Shown here: positions 10,754-20,900 of the stretch, piece after piece
How the letters are laid out: every line of letters begins with the position of its first letter
Position numbering within the stretch: position 1 is the first letter of the stretch
Assembly (NCBI RefSeq): GCF_004354915.1
Contig: NZ_SMSI01000001.1
Location: forward strand, 868,001-932,000
From: Pseudohoeflea suaedae
GTDB lineage: Bacteria; Pseudomonadota; Alphaproteobacteria; Rhizobiales; Rhizobiaceae
Direction of reading: 5' to 3'
Length of the DNA: 64,000 nucleotides
The notes under the pieces: generated by a model
What the model saw: only the letters and a program-made list of their open reading frames with translations
What the model was told of the DNA's origin: nothing
The model's database searches: none
Translations under genes and position numbers: made by a program

Positions 10754-11893
10754 ATGAAATCTTTAGGGAATGTGCGTCGTTCGTTCGCACCTTGGATCGA
10801 TCCGAAATCGGTCCCCTATATTCGCTTTGAGAACGTGACCAAGAAGTTCGGGGACTTCACCGCGGTCGACAATCTCTCTCTCGACATCTTCGAGCGCGAG
10901 TTCTTTTCCCTCCTCGGACCTTCGGGGTGCGGGAAGACCACCTTGTTGAGAATGCTTGCCGGCTTCGAGAACCCGACCGAGGGCGATATCTTTCTCGACG
11001 GACAGTCGCTCAAGGGCGTGGCGCCGCACAACCGGCCCGTCAACATGATGTTCCAGTCCTATGCGCTGTTCCCGCACATGTCGGTCGAACAGAACATCGC
11101 CTTCGGCCTCAAGCAGGCGAAGATGAACAAGTCGGAGATCAGCGACCGCGTCCAGCAGATGCTCAAGCTGGTCAAGCTCGAGAAATTCGCCAAGCGCAAG
11201 CCGCACCAGCTTTCCGGCGGCCAGCGCCAGCGGGTTGCGCTCGCCCGCTCTGTCGCCAAACGTCCCAAGCTGCTTTTGCTGGACGAGCCGCTCGGCGCGC
11301 TCGACAAGAAACTGCGTGAGGAAACCCAGTTCGAACTGATGGATCTTCAGCAGGAACTGGGTCTAACCTTCGTCATCGTCACCCACGATCAGGACGAGGC
11401 GATGACCATGTCCGACCGCATCGCGGTGATGGATGCGGGCGTCGTCAAGCAGATCGGCACGCCCGCGGAAGTCTACGAGGCACCCGATTCCCGCTATGTC
11501 GCGGACTTCATCGGTTCGGTGAACATCTTCGAAGGCGAGGTGAAGCAAAACGCCGACGGACTCGTCAAGCTCGACAGTCCGGACGGTTTTTCCGAGATCC
11601 AGGCCGTCGAAGACCACAAGTTCGAAACCGGCCAGAAGCTGTTCCTCGCCATCCGCCCCGAGAAGATGAACCTGACACGCGAGCGGCCGACGGATGCGAA
11701 TGCGGCCTCCGGCGAGGTGTGGGAAATCGCTTACATGGGCGATGTGACCAATTACATCGTCAAGCTCGACGGCGGAAAGATGGTCCGCGCCTCGACGATC
11801 AACCGGAAGCGTGCGGTCGAAAACCCCATCGGTTACGATGAAGTCATCTGGGTCTCTTTCGAGCCGGATGGCGGCACGCTGCTGGACAGGTGA
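10754..11893 (+). CDS. potG: putrescine ABC transporter ATP-binding protein
   Basis: A 379-residue ABC ATPase of the polyamine/iron/sugar (CUT-like) class. Walker A GPSGCGKTT, Q-loop MMFQSYALFPHM, signature LSGGQRQRVALARS, Walker B LLLLDEPLGALD and the H-loop VTHDQDEA are all present in the first 250 residues. The C-terminal part is a TOBE/OB regulatory domain. It powers putrescine import with PotH and PotI. A roughly 25-residue N-terminal extension precedes the usual start (YIRFENVTKKFG), as in PotG. It sits between potF (separated by a terminator) and potH (11 bases). Confidence 0.93.
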   Translation: MKSLGNVRRSFAPWIDPKSVPYIRFENVTKKFGDFTAVDNLSLDIFEREFFSLLGPSGCGKTTLLRMLAGFENPTEGDIFLDGQSLKGVAPHNRPVNMMFQSYALFPHMSVEQNIAFGLKQAKMNKSEISDRVQQMLKLVKLEKFAKRKPHQLSGGQRQRVALARSVAKRPKLLLLDEPLGALDKKLREETQFELMDLQQELGLTFVIVTHDQDEAMTMSDRIAVMDAGVVKQIGTPAEVYEAPDSRYVADFIGSVNIFEGEVKQNADGLVKLDSPDGFSEIQAVEDHKFETGQKLFLAIRPEKMNLTRERPTDANAASGEVWEIAYMGDVTNYIVKLDGGKMVRASTINRKRAVENPIGYDEVIWVSFEPDGGTLLDR

Positions 11894-11903
11894 GGACCGC
11901 GCC

Positions 11904-12800
11904 ATGAGCAACATGTTCCGCCGTCTGACGATCTTCATTCCCTATATCTGGCTGCTGGTTCTCTTCCTGCTGCCATTCCTGATCGTCTTCCGCATTTCGG
12001 TTTCCATTCTAGAATACGGCAGCCCGCCCTATGTGCCGCAGTTCGAATTCGAGAGCTGGGCCGGCTTCATCGACAAGCTCGGGATGCTCAATCTCGACAA
12101 CTACCGCTTTCTTGCCTCCGACGCGCTTTACAGGAATGCCTATATCTCCAGCGTCATCATCGCGTTCTTCTCGACGATGTTCACGCTGGCTATCGGATTT
12201 CCGCTCGCCTACGGCATGGCCCGTGCTTCCACCAGTCTTCGGCCCATCCTGCTGATGCTGGTCATCCTGCCGTTCTGGACGAGCTTCCTCATCCGCGTCT
12301 ACGCCTGGATCGGTATCCTCAAGCCCGAAGGCCTGCTCAACCAGCTGCTGCTCTGGCTCGGGGTCATCAGCGAGCCGCTGACGATCCTCAACACCAATGC
12401 AGCGGTCTATATCGGTATCGTCTATTCCTATCTGCCCTTCATGGTGCTGCCGATCTATTCGACGCTCGAAAAGCTCGACTACTCGCTGATCGAGGCTGCG
12501 CAGGATCTCGGCTGCACGCCGTTGGGCGCCTTCTGGAAGGTGACGATCAGGCTGGCGCTTCCGGGCATCCTCGCGGGCTGCCTTCTCGTCTTCATTCCCG
12601 CCGTCGGCGAATTCGTCATTCCCGATCTTCTCGGCGGATCGCAGACGCTGATGATCGGCAAGGTGCTCTGGACGGAGTTCTTCAACAATGGTGACTGGAC
12701 GATTTCCTCGGCGCTCGCGATGGTGCTGCTGATCGTCCTCGTCGTGCCGATCGTGCTGTTCCAGAATGCACAGGCGAAGGCCACGGAGGCAGGCAAATGA
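11904..12800 (+). CDS. potH: putrescine ABC transporter permease
   Basis: A 298-residue integral membrane permease with about six hydrophobic segments. The EAA loop contacting the ATPase reads EAAQDLGCTPLGAFWKVTIR. The frame is open upstream, but ATG 11904, ten bases after the potG stop, gives a normal N-terminus with the first membrane helix at residues about 8-30. The last four bases overlap potI (ATGA), indicating translational coupling. The protein is half of the membrane channel. Confidence 0.92.
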   Translation: MSNMFRRLTIFIPYIWLLVLFLLPFLIVFRISVSILEYGSPPYVPQFEFESWAGFIDKLGMLNLDNYRFLASDALYRNAYISSVIIAFFSTMFTLAIGFPLAYGMARASTSLRPILLMLVILPFWTSFLIRVYAWIGILKPEGLLNQLLLWLGVISEPLTILNTNAAVYIGIVYSYLPFMVLPIYSTLEKLDYSLIEAAQDLGCTPLGAFWKVTIRLALPGILAGCLLVFIPAVGEFVIPDLLGGSQTLMIGKVLWTEFFNNGDWTISSALAMVLLIVLVVPIVLFQNAQAKATEAGK

Positions 12801-13618
12801 GCGGTCGCTGGACGTGGTTCAACATCACCTCGGTGATCTTCGGGATGGGCTTTCTCTACCTGCCCATCGTGATCCTCATCGTCTTTTCATTCAACGAATC
12901 CCGGCTGGTCACGGTCTGGGCGGGATTCTCCACCAAATGGTACGGGGCGCTCTTTCGCAACGAGGCACTTCTCGATGCCGCGTGGGTGACGTTGCGCGTT
13001 GCACTTCTTTCGGCCTCCGTCGCTACCGTTCTCGGCACGCTCGCAGCTCTCGCACTGACGCGCTATACCCGTTTCCCCGGTCGGACGCTGTTCACCGGCA
13101 TGGTCTTTGCGCCGCTGGTCATGCCGGATGTCATCATCGGTCTGTCGCTTCTTCTGCTTTTCGTCGCGATCGGTTTCGATCGTGGCTTCTTGACCATCAC
13201 GCTCGCCCACATCACCTTCTCGATGTGTTTCGTGGCGGTGGTGGTGCAGTCGCGGCTTGTCTCCTTCGATGAATCGCTGGAGGAGGCCGCCCAGGATCTA
13301 GGCTGCACGCCGTTCCACGCCTTCTACAAGGTGACGCTTCCGGTCATCCTGCCGGCCGTGATTTCGGGCTGGATGCTGGCCTTCACCCTGTCGCTCGATG
13401 ATCTGGTGATCGCCTCCTTCAACTCCGGACCGGGCGCGACGACGCTGCCGATGAAGATCTATTCGCAGGTTCGCCTCGGCGTGACGCCGGAAATCAACGC
13501 GGTCTGCACAATCCTGATCGGGATAGTGGCAACGGGTGTGCTGATTGCTTCCATTGTCGGGCGAAGGCGCGACATCCAGCGCAAGCTCGATGAACAGCAG
13601 GCCGCCCAGGAAGGCTGA
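12797..13618 (+). CDS. potI: putrescine ABC transporter permease
   Basis: A 273-residue permease with six predicted membrane helices, paired with PotH. The EAA loop is EAAQDLGCTPFHAFYKVTLP, nearly the same as in PotH. The ATGA overlap with potH couples their translation. It is the last gene of potFGHI; only 13 bases separate its stop from the convergent AsmA gene. Confidence 0.92.
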   Translation: MSGRWTWFNITSVIFGMGFLYLPIVILIVFSFNESRLVTVWAGFSTKWYGALFRNEALLDAAWVTLRVALLSASVATVLGTLAALALTRYTRFPGRTLFTGMVFAPLVMPDVIIGLSLLLLFVAIGFDRGFLTITLAHITFSMCFVAVVVQSRLVSFDESLEEAAQDLGCTPFHAFYKVTLPVILPAVISGWMLAFTLSLDDLVIASFNSGPGATTLPMKIYSQVRLGVTPEINAVCTILIGIVATGVLIASIVGRRRDIQRKLDEQQAAQEG

Positions 13619-13631
13619 AACGTCGGGGCGG

Positions 13632-15599
13632 TCAGCGGCCGGAAACCACCGGTGATATCACCGGCTCCGGCCACGAGCCGCCGAGGAAGAAGCGCAGGGG
13701 CTCTTGTTGCTGCCTCGACGCCGCCGACCCGGCGCCCGGCGTTTCCTCGTTCGCCATTTCGCTGTCGGGCACATTGTCGGCAAGGCTTCCGGCAACCGCG
13801 AGACTGCCGCGCGCATAGGGGATCACGCCCGAAAGAGTGATCGTCTCGTCCTCGCCGACGATCTCGCCACGCGTGATTTCCGCGGCCCCGTCGGCGATAT
13901 CGGCGGCGAAGCTGACCGTCTCGAACTGGAAGGACGAGCCGGTGTCGGTATCCTCGAGCTGGAAGAACGGCCGGCTGGCTGCCAGTTCGCGGAATTCTGC
14001 GAGGTTGAGGCCGGCGATGCTGCCGGGGCCGACCGAAAGCGAGAAATGTCCGGTGAAATCGCGCGGTGCTGTAGCCCAGGTGGGATAGGGTGTGTCGAGT
14101 TCGAGGTCGAGCGTGCCCCGTCCGCGAGGCAGCGGGCCGGCAAGGCCCAGCTTGTCGAACAGGCTGCCGAATTCCATGTTGCGCACCGAAAGCTGCAGCT
14201 TCGCGCCTCCGCCGTCGCCGGCCTCGGTCAGCAGGACGCGTCCCAGCATGTTGCCGCCATAGGCCATGGCATCGCCGAGATCGAATGTGGCGCGACCGCG
14301 TTCAATGCGCGCGGCGGCTGCCATGTTTGCCATGGTGATGGGCCCGAGTTTGGCCGACTGGGCCGAAAGCCGGAGGTCGAGCCGGAGCTCGCGCAGAAAG
14401 CGGGTGTCGATCGTCGAGGCGATATCGGCGCCCGAATGGGGAAGAGGCGTGAAGGCCTTCAGGAACGACGTCACGTCGAGCGTGTTGAAGGCGAGTGTGC
14501 CGGCAATAAGCGGAGGCGCGGTCTTGTCGAAGGCGAGGTCGAGAACGCCGATGCCCCGGTTGTCGTCGACGACGATGATGAGATCGTCGAGCTTGGCCGT
14601 CATCTCGCTGGAGGTCAGATCCGCGCTCAGCTCCAGGGCGCCGATGGCTTCGCCGGGGCGGATATCCGTCCCCGACCATTCGAGCGCACGCCGAACCGAG
14701 GGCGTCTTCATGCTGAGTTCGCCATTGGCGAAGCCTGTCGATGACAGGTTGACCTCTCCGTTGAACTCCAGATTGAGGGGAGAAGAGGTGATGACGGCTT
14801 CCACCGGGGCGCTGCGGCGGCCCAGAAGAAGGAGTGGCGAAGCAGATGATGCCTCGATCTTCAATTGTTCGCCGCGGAAGATCGCCGAGAGGTTCGTCCG
14901 GGCAACCGAGCCCGGCGACTGCCAGATCACCGTGCCGTTCATCGCCGACAGGCGCTCGGCGGGTGCGCCGGGATCGCGGACCCAGTTCAGCGTTCCGTCG
15001 ACCATGGTGACCGAGCCGAAGGCGGAATTTTCGGGGATCCGGACCTGGGGTGCCGGCGTGGCATCGGATTGCGCGGCTTCGTCGATCGCCACGGCAGCTT
15101 CGACACCGCGTGTCAGTTCGCCTTCGCCAGACGTCCAGTTGGTAGAACCGTCCGGATAGATTTCGAGGTTGAAGGTCGGCCGCACGAGGCGGAATTCGGA
15201 GAAGCTGGGGGAGCCGATCGCTGCCGAGAAGAGATTGAAGTTCGCAACGATGGAATCCGCCCGCATGATCGGATCGCTGTCGCGATTGCCGAGCGGCAGG
15301 ATTTTGACGTTGTCGAGCTGGATGCGCGGGACCGGCCAGAAAGTCATCCGCGGCGCATTGCCGAGCATCACCCGTTGTCCCGCCCAGTTGCCGATGTCGC
15401 GTTCCAGCCGGTCGCGCACGACGTCGCTCGAGACCGCGAAGGGAACGAGAAGCAGCACCGCGAGAATGGCGAGGACGGGCAGCAACGCCAAAAGGACGAT
15501 GGAGCGGCTGAGCCGCCATTTTCCCAACCATGCTCCCAAGGCGCTCTCCGGTCCGATACGCGTGTGTTTTACGGGTATTCTGGATAAGGTGTCGCTCAA
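13632..15599 (-). CDS. AsmA family protein
   Basis: A 655-residue envelope protein anchored by one N-terminal membrane helix (residues about 31-54). AsmA-type repeats follow, starting RDIGNWAGQRVMLGNAPR with the PRIQLDNVKI motif, and AsmA-type beta-strand segments (MEFGSLFDKL, GRGTLDLEL) run to residue about 610; the tail is low-complexity. AsmA proteins lie in the periplasm and are linked to outer-membrane lipid or protein homeostasis. The only plausible start is TTG at 15599, with no strong ribosome-binding site, so the N-terminus is uncertain by a few residues. The 3' end contains the palindrome CCGGTGATATCACCGG (13649-13664), which may serve as a hairpin. Confidence 0.85.
   Translation of the reverse strand: MSDTLSRIPVKHTRIGPESALGAWLGKWRLSRSIVLLALLPVLAILAVLLLVPFAVSSDVVRDRLERDIGNWAGQRVMLGNAPRMTFWPVPRIQLDNVKILPLGNRDSDPIMRADSIVANFNLFSAAIGSPSFSEFRLVRPTFNLEIYPDGSTNWTSGEGELTRGVEAAVAIDEAAQSDATPAPQVRIPENSAFGSVTMVDGTLNWVRDPGAPAERLSAMNGTVIWQSPGSVARTNLSAIFRGEQLKIEASSASPLLLLGRRSAPVEAVITSSPLNLEFNGEVNLSSTGFANGELSMKTPSVRRALEWSGTDIRPGEAIGALELSADLTSSEMTAKLDDLIIVVDDNRGIGVLDLAFDKTAPPLIAGTLAFNTLDVTSFLKAFTPLPHSGADIASTIDTRFLRELRLDLRLSAQSAKLGPITMANMAAAARIERGRATFDLGDAMAYGGNMLGRVLLTEAGDGGGAKLQLSVRNMEFGSLFDKLGLAGPLPRGRGTLDLELDTPYPTWATAPRDFTGHFSLSVGPGSIAGLNLAEFRELAASRPFFQLEDTDTGSSFQFETVSFAADIADGAAEITRGEIVGEDETITLSGVIPYARGSLAVAGSLADNVPDSEMANEETPGAGSAASRQQQEPLRFFLGGSWPEPVISPVVSGR
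13649..13664. repeat. perfect 16-bp palindrome in the asmA 3' end
   Basis: CCGGTGATATCACCGG is a complete inverted repeat close to the convergent stops of potI and the AsmA gene. Thirteen of its bases (CCGGTGATATCAC) recur at 15673-15685, in the divergent region upstream of the same AsmA gene. Confidence 0.6.
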
Positions 15600-15709
15600 T
15601 TGATTGCAATCACCCGTAAAGCTTCGTCCCTCGGCAATGCGCGTCCAGATTTCAGCTTCGCTCTGCCTGCCTCCGGTGATATCACGCTGCCCGTTAGAGG
15701 AGATTTTTC

Positions 15710-17662
15710 ATGACTGATGCCCCACTCTGGACGCCTTCCGCCAAGCGTATCGCGTCGAGCGAATGGATGAAGTTTGCCGCCTTCGCGGGAGAGAGGGCCG
15801 GCCGGGATCTGTCGGAGCCCGACGACCTTCACCTCTGGTCGATCGAAGAGCGGGGCGACTTCTGGTCGGCTGTCTGGGATTATTGCGGCGTCGTGGGCGA
15901 GAAGGGCGGGCGCCTGGTCGAAAATGGCGACGCCATGCCGGGCGCAGCTTTCTTCCCCGATGCATCGCTGAATTTCGCCGAGAACCTTCTCGGAACGGAA
16001 GGTGACGGCCCGGCAATGCTGTTTCGCGCCGAGAATGCCCACGCCTCCCAGATCAGCTGGAACGAACTGCGTGCACTCGTCTCCCGCCTGCAGCAGGCCT
16101 ACAAGGCCCATGGCGTGGGCAAGGGAGACCGGGTCGCGGCGATGATGCCGAACATGCCCGAAACCATCGCGCACATGCTGGCGGTCGCTTCCCTCGGCGC
16201 CATCTGGTCGTCCTGTTCGCCCGATTTCGGCATCCAGGGTGTGGTCGACCGTTTCGGCCAGATCGAACCGAAGGTCTTCATCGCCTGCGACGGTTACTGG
16301 TACAACGGCAAGCGCCAGGACGTGGCCGACAAGCTCGGCCCCATCGCCGATCAGATCGGACCCGAGGCCGTCATCATCGTGCCGCTTCTGGGGCAGGCTG
16401 ACGACGTTGCGGGCCGCATCGACAAGGCCGTCACCCAGGATCGCTTCATCAGCGATCACGAACCGCGCGAACTCACCTTCGAGCGCCTGCCGTTCTCCCA
16501 TCCGCTTTACATCCTGTTTTCCTCGGGTACGACCGGTATTCCGAAATGCATCGTGCACTCGGCCGGGGGGACGCTGCTCCAGCATCTCAAGGAGCACCGG
16601 ATCCATTGCGGTCTGACGGAAGGCGACAGGCTGTTCTATTTCACCACCTGCGGATGGATGATGTGGAACTGGCTGACCTCCGGTCTCGCGGTCGGCGCGA
16701 CGCTCTGCCTTTATGACGGTTCGCCGTTCTATCCTGACGGCAACGTCCTGTTCGATTATGCCGCCGAGGCCGGCTTCCACGTGTTCGGCACGTCGGCCAA
16801 ATATATCGACGCCGTGCGCAAGGCAGGCCTCACCCCCGCCCAAAGCCATGACCTGTCCTCGCTGCGGATGATGACATCGACCGGTTCGCCGCTTTCACCG
16901 GAAGGTTTTACCTTCGTCTATGAGGGCATCAAGCCCGACATCCATCTCGCCTCGATTTCGGGCGGCACAGATATCGTGTCCTGCTTCGTCCTGGGCATTC
17001 CGGTCAAACCGGTGTGGCGCGGCGAGATACAGGGGCCGGGTCTCGGCATGGCGGTCGACGTCTGGGATGATGACGGGCAGCCGATCCGCGGCGCGAAGGG
17101 CGAACTCGTCTGCACCAAGCCGTTTCCGGCCATGCCCGTCGGCTTCTGGAACGATCCCGACGGCGCGCGCTACCACGGCGCCTATTTCGACCGTTTCGAC
17201 AATGTGTGGTGTCATGGCGATTTTGCTGAATGGACGGAACATGGCGGTCTCGTCATCCACGGTCGCTCGGATGCCACTTTGAACCCGGGCGGGGTGCGTA
17301 TCGGGACGGCCGAAATCTACAATCAGGTCGAGAAGCTGGACGAAGTGCTCGAAGCGATCTGCATCGGCCAGGAGTGGGATGACGATGTGCGCGTTGTCCT
17401 CTTTGTTCGCCTTGCAGAAGGGGTGACCCTCGACGAGGAGCTGAAGGCAAGGATCAAGACGGTGATCCGCAAGGGAGCCTCGCCGCGCCACGTGCCGGCT
17501 CGCATCATCGCGGTTGCCGATATTCCGCGAACAAAATCCGGCAAGATCGTCGAACTCGCGGTCCGCGATGTGGTGCATGGCCGGCCGGTCAAGAACCAGG
17601 AAGCTCTCGCCAATCCCGAGGCTCTGGCCCTGTACGAACATGTCGAAGAGCTCGCGCGCTGA
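15710..17662 (+). CDS. aacS: acetoacetate--CoA ligase (acetoacetyl-CoA synthetase)
   Basis: A 650-residue ANL-superfamily enzyme of the length typical of acetoacetyl-CoA synthetases. The AMP-binding P-loop [18 protein letters not shown], the [10 protein letters not shown] segment specific to this subfamily, the hinge region [19 protein letters not shown] and the C-terminal catalytic lysine in [10 protein letters not shown] are all present. It activates acetoacetate released from polyhydroxybutyrate breakdown to acetoacetyl-CoA in the cytoplasm. This fits the phasin gene and acetate-metabolism genes nearby. ATG 15710 follows the strong site TTAGAGGAGA. The symbol acsA2 is used in some rhizobia. 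Confidence 0.92.
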   Translation: MTDAPLWTPSAKRIASSEWMKFAAFAGERAGRDLSEPDDLHLWSIEERGDFWSAVWDYCGVVGEKGGRLVENGDAMPGAAFFPDASLNFAENLLGTEGDGPAMLFRAENAHASQISWNELRALVSRLQQAYKAHGVGKGDRVAAMMPNMPETIAHMLAVASLGAIWSSCSPDFGIQGVVDRFGQIEPKVFIACDGYWYNGKRQDVADKLGPIADQIGPEAVIIVPLLGQADDVAGRIDKAVTQDRFISDHEPRELTFERLPFSHPLYILFSSGTTGIPKCIVHSAGGTLLQHLKEHRIHCGLTEGDRLFYFTTCGWMMWNWLTSGLAVGATLCLYDGSPFYPDGNVLFDYAAEAGFHVFGTSAKYIDAVRKAGLTPAQSHDLSSLRMMTSTGSPLSPEGFTFVYEGIKPDIHLASISGGTDIVSCFVLGIPVKPVWRGEIQGPGLGMAVDVWDDDGQPIRGAKGELVCTKPFPAMPVGFWNDPDGARYHGAYFDRFDNVWCHGDFAEWTEHGGLVIHGRSDATLNPGGVRIGTAEIYNQVEKLDEVLEAICIGQEWDDDVRVVLFVRLAEGVTLDEELKARIKTVIRKGASPRHVPARIIAVADIPRTKSGKIVELAVRDVVHGRPVKNQEALANPEALALYEHVEELAR

Positions 17663-17733
17663 TAATCTTTAGCACTTGCGAATATATTAATAAAACCTTT
17701 TCAAGGAATTAACCACTCGCGGAAAGGTTGCCG

Positions 17734-17879
17734 GAGACCCTTAAAATGCAGACAAGTCCGGTAAGGTCTCGTTAAAGCCTCACGCGCATTAGTGGATACC
17801 AACGAGGGCCGCCTTGGCCCACGTGAAGTTCAGCAAGCCGATTTTTTTAGTGAGGGGTCCAGCGGGCCCCTCCTTTTTT
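17734..17879 (+). ncRNA. possible small RNA or structured 3' trailer
   Basis: Between aacS and the convergent cbrA gene lies a structured stretch. It has an inverted repeat GAGACC (17734-17739) / GGTCTC (17765-17770), a short GGGCC/GGCCC stem near 17805, and finally a plus-strand intrinsic terminator, GAGGGGTCC-AGC-GGGCCCCTC followed by CTTTTTT (17852-17879). The terminator lies about 190 bases after the aacS stop, far for a simple trailer, and serves only the plus strand. An independent sRNA or a long aacS 3' UTR are both possible; no promoter is clear. Confidence 0.35.
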
Positions 17880-17905
17880 GTCTGGCTTCGGATATTGCTG
17901 CTAAA

Positions 17906-20900
17906 TCAGTCGGCGAGTACCCGCTGGGACGGGAAGGTGATCGTTACCAGCGTCCCCTCCTTGGGGGCCGAAACGATATCAAACATGGCACGATTTGCTT
18001 CGACCATCGCCTTGGTCAGCGGCAGGCCGAGACCGGTGCCGTCACCGCGCTTGCGCGGTGTGGGGCCGACCTGGCCGAAGGGCTTCATCGCCTGCTCGAG
18101 TTCCTTGCGCGTCATGCCGATACCGGTGTCGCGGATGCGGATCACCACATTGCCGTTGAGCTCATAGGCGGTCGAGACGACGATCTGGCCGCCGGACGGC
18201 GTGTAGCGGATGGCGTTCGACAGGAGGTTGAGCGCGATCTGCTTGACCGAGCGGGTGTCGGCGACGACATCGGGCAGGGTGGCCGAGAGGCTGGTGCGGA
18301 TGATGACACGCTGGCTGTTGGCAAGCGGCTGCAGCATCGACACGCATTCGGCCAGCTGGTCGTTCAGCATCACGGCGTCGAAGTCGAGATCGATCTCGCC
18401 GGCCTCGATCTTCGATATGTCGAGAAGGTCGTTGACGATGTCGAGAACGTGCTTGCCGGAATTGCCGATGTCGTTCGCGTATTCCAGATAGCGCGGGCTG
18501 CCAATCGGGCCGAAACGTTCCTCGACCATCATCTCCGAGAAGCCGATGATCGCGTTGAGCGGTGTGCGGATCTCGTGGCTGACCCGCGCCAGGAAATCGC
18601 TTTTGTGCGAGTTCGCGGTCTCTGCGGCGCGCTTGGCTTCGCGGAGTTCTTCCTCGCTGCGCTTCCACTGGGTGATGTCGCGCAGCACCGCGCAATAGCC
18701 GTTGGATCCCGACAGACGCCCAATCGTCATGAAGAGCGGCGACAGTCCGCCATTGGCTTCGCGGCCGATGACCTCGCGCCCGTCATTGAGCACACTGGAT
18801 ACGCCGTTCTCGGCCAGGCCCGACAGATAGTCCATGACAGCCCGCTGGCTCTCATGGGCAAACAGCATGGCGAAGGGCTGGCCGATCGTCTCGCTGTCGT
18901 CATAGCCGAACAGCACATGCGCCGAGCCGTTCATCGAGCGGATGCGGTTGTCGTCGCCGATGATGACGACGCCGTCGGTCGCCGTCTCGAGGATGGAGCG
19001 CAGTTCGCGGACTTCGATCTCGAGGGCTGTCAGGCGCGCATCGGCTTCCTCGTCGATTGCGGCATCTTCGGCAGGCAATTCGGCGACGCTATCCTGCGGC
19101 GCGTCATCGACGGCTTCCGCCTCCGGCCCGTCTTCCGGAACGGCGACGGGGATCATCGGGTCCTTGAGTGCGAGGCTCAGAAGAAGGGCCTGACTGTCAT
19201 GCCAGTTGATGGAGCGCAGTCGCGCGATCACCGGCGCCAGTTCGCCGTCCGAATGGCGCATCTGCATTGCGCCGGTTTCCTCGTCGCTGGTCAGCAGCAT
19301 GTCGAGCCCGCCAGCCTCGTCGAGATCCGAAAGCGAGCTGTAGCCGGTCAACCCGAAGAAGGCAGGGTTGCCGTGGATGAGATCGTCACCCGCATGCACC
19401 AGGAGCGCGGCCGGGATCATGTCGATCACGTCTTCGGTCATGCCCGACGCGATCGCATTGCGCGGCGGCAATCCGAAATGCGGCTGGCGTGATGCGCTTT
19501 CAGGCTCGCCGGCCTCGATCTCTTCTTCTTCGCCGTCATGGGCTTCGAGCGGATCGAGGTCCTCGTCGGCATATTCGGAAGCCGGATCCGGCTCGTCGAA
19601 TACGTCCGCCTCCTCCGCGCGGGGCTCGTCAACTTCCGGAACGTCCCAGTTTCGGGAGGCGGATTCTACGGCGTCGCGGTCCTCGTCGTCGAGTTCGGCC
19701 ATTTCAGGCGCGGTTTCGTCGCCAGCCCCGTCGTCAGCTCGAGTTTCAGTGCCTTGCTCGGCCGCATCGGCGGCCTCGAAGCCGGCTTCGGCTGAGGGCT
19801 CTTCAGAGCTTTCCACGACGTCTTCGGCATCGTCACTGGCGGGACCGTCGACATTGTCAAACAGAGCACTGACTTCTTCCGGTTCCTGCAGCCGCCTGGA
19901 TGAGGATGTCTCGTCCAACCTGTCGACCGGCAGTTCGGACTTCAGCGTCGTCACTGTCTCCGGCTCGTCATCGGCGCCGTCGGCGATCGGCTCTTCGGCG
20001 GCTTCTGGCGGACGGAAGGCCTCCAGGCTCAGACCCAGCTTTTCACCGATCTCGCGGAAGGCCGCCTGCTCGAGCGGCGTCAGCGTCTCGCGCGCCTTGG
20101 CCCGGCGTGTCTCGAGGTGGATGACCTTGTCGCTTTCCGGGCGCACGGGATCCGGCGTGAAGGTAATGGCGGGCTTTTCGCCCTGAAAGGGATCATCCTT
20201 GGGCTCTTCAACGGTCGCCGGCTCGTCATCGGAGCCAGGTGTGTCGTCCTCGTCGGATGGCGCAGCGACATCGTCCCAAGAGCCGGTCGGCTCGTCAGTC
20301 GCATCGAGATCATCACCGCTGGCACCGGTGGCGGGCAACTCCGCCACGGGCTGTGCCGGGCCGTCGTCCCGAGGGCTTTCGGCGACAGCTTCCTCGCTGG
20401 TCGTCTCCGCTTCGCTGCGGGCCAGTTCGTCGGCCAGATCTTCAGGCGTGTCCTTGATCGCCGGGGGCGAATGCCGCGTTACCGGGGTGTAAGGGCCGGG
20501 CACGAGGGCGAGGCCTATCGCTTCATCATCGTCGCGGGCTTCGCCGATGCGCACGATGCCAAAGCCGCGGAAGCCGTCGAAGCGGCGTTCCCGGGTGTAG
20601 GTGGGCAGTGCGGCCAGATCGACAGGCACCACCATGCCGGTGCCCTGGATCGGCCAGTAGACGGTCTTGCCGGACCATGTGTCCCGGCGGCTCAGCAGAT
20701 CGGTGATGACGTGATCGGGGTCGAGATTGAAGACACGGGCGACATCCGGGAAGCTGCGTCCCAGAATGTCGGCAGCGTTCGGGCCGACGGCCTCTGCAAA
20801 TTCGGAGGAAAGCTCCGAAAAGGTGCCGCTGCGGTCGATCTTCCAGACGAAACGCACCGGCCGGCCGTCGGGATCGAAGGTGAATTCATCTTCCGGCGCG

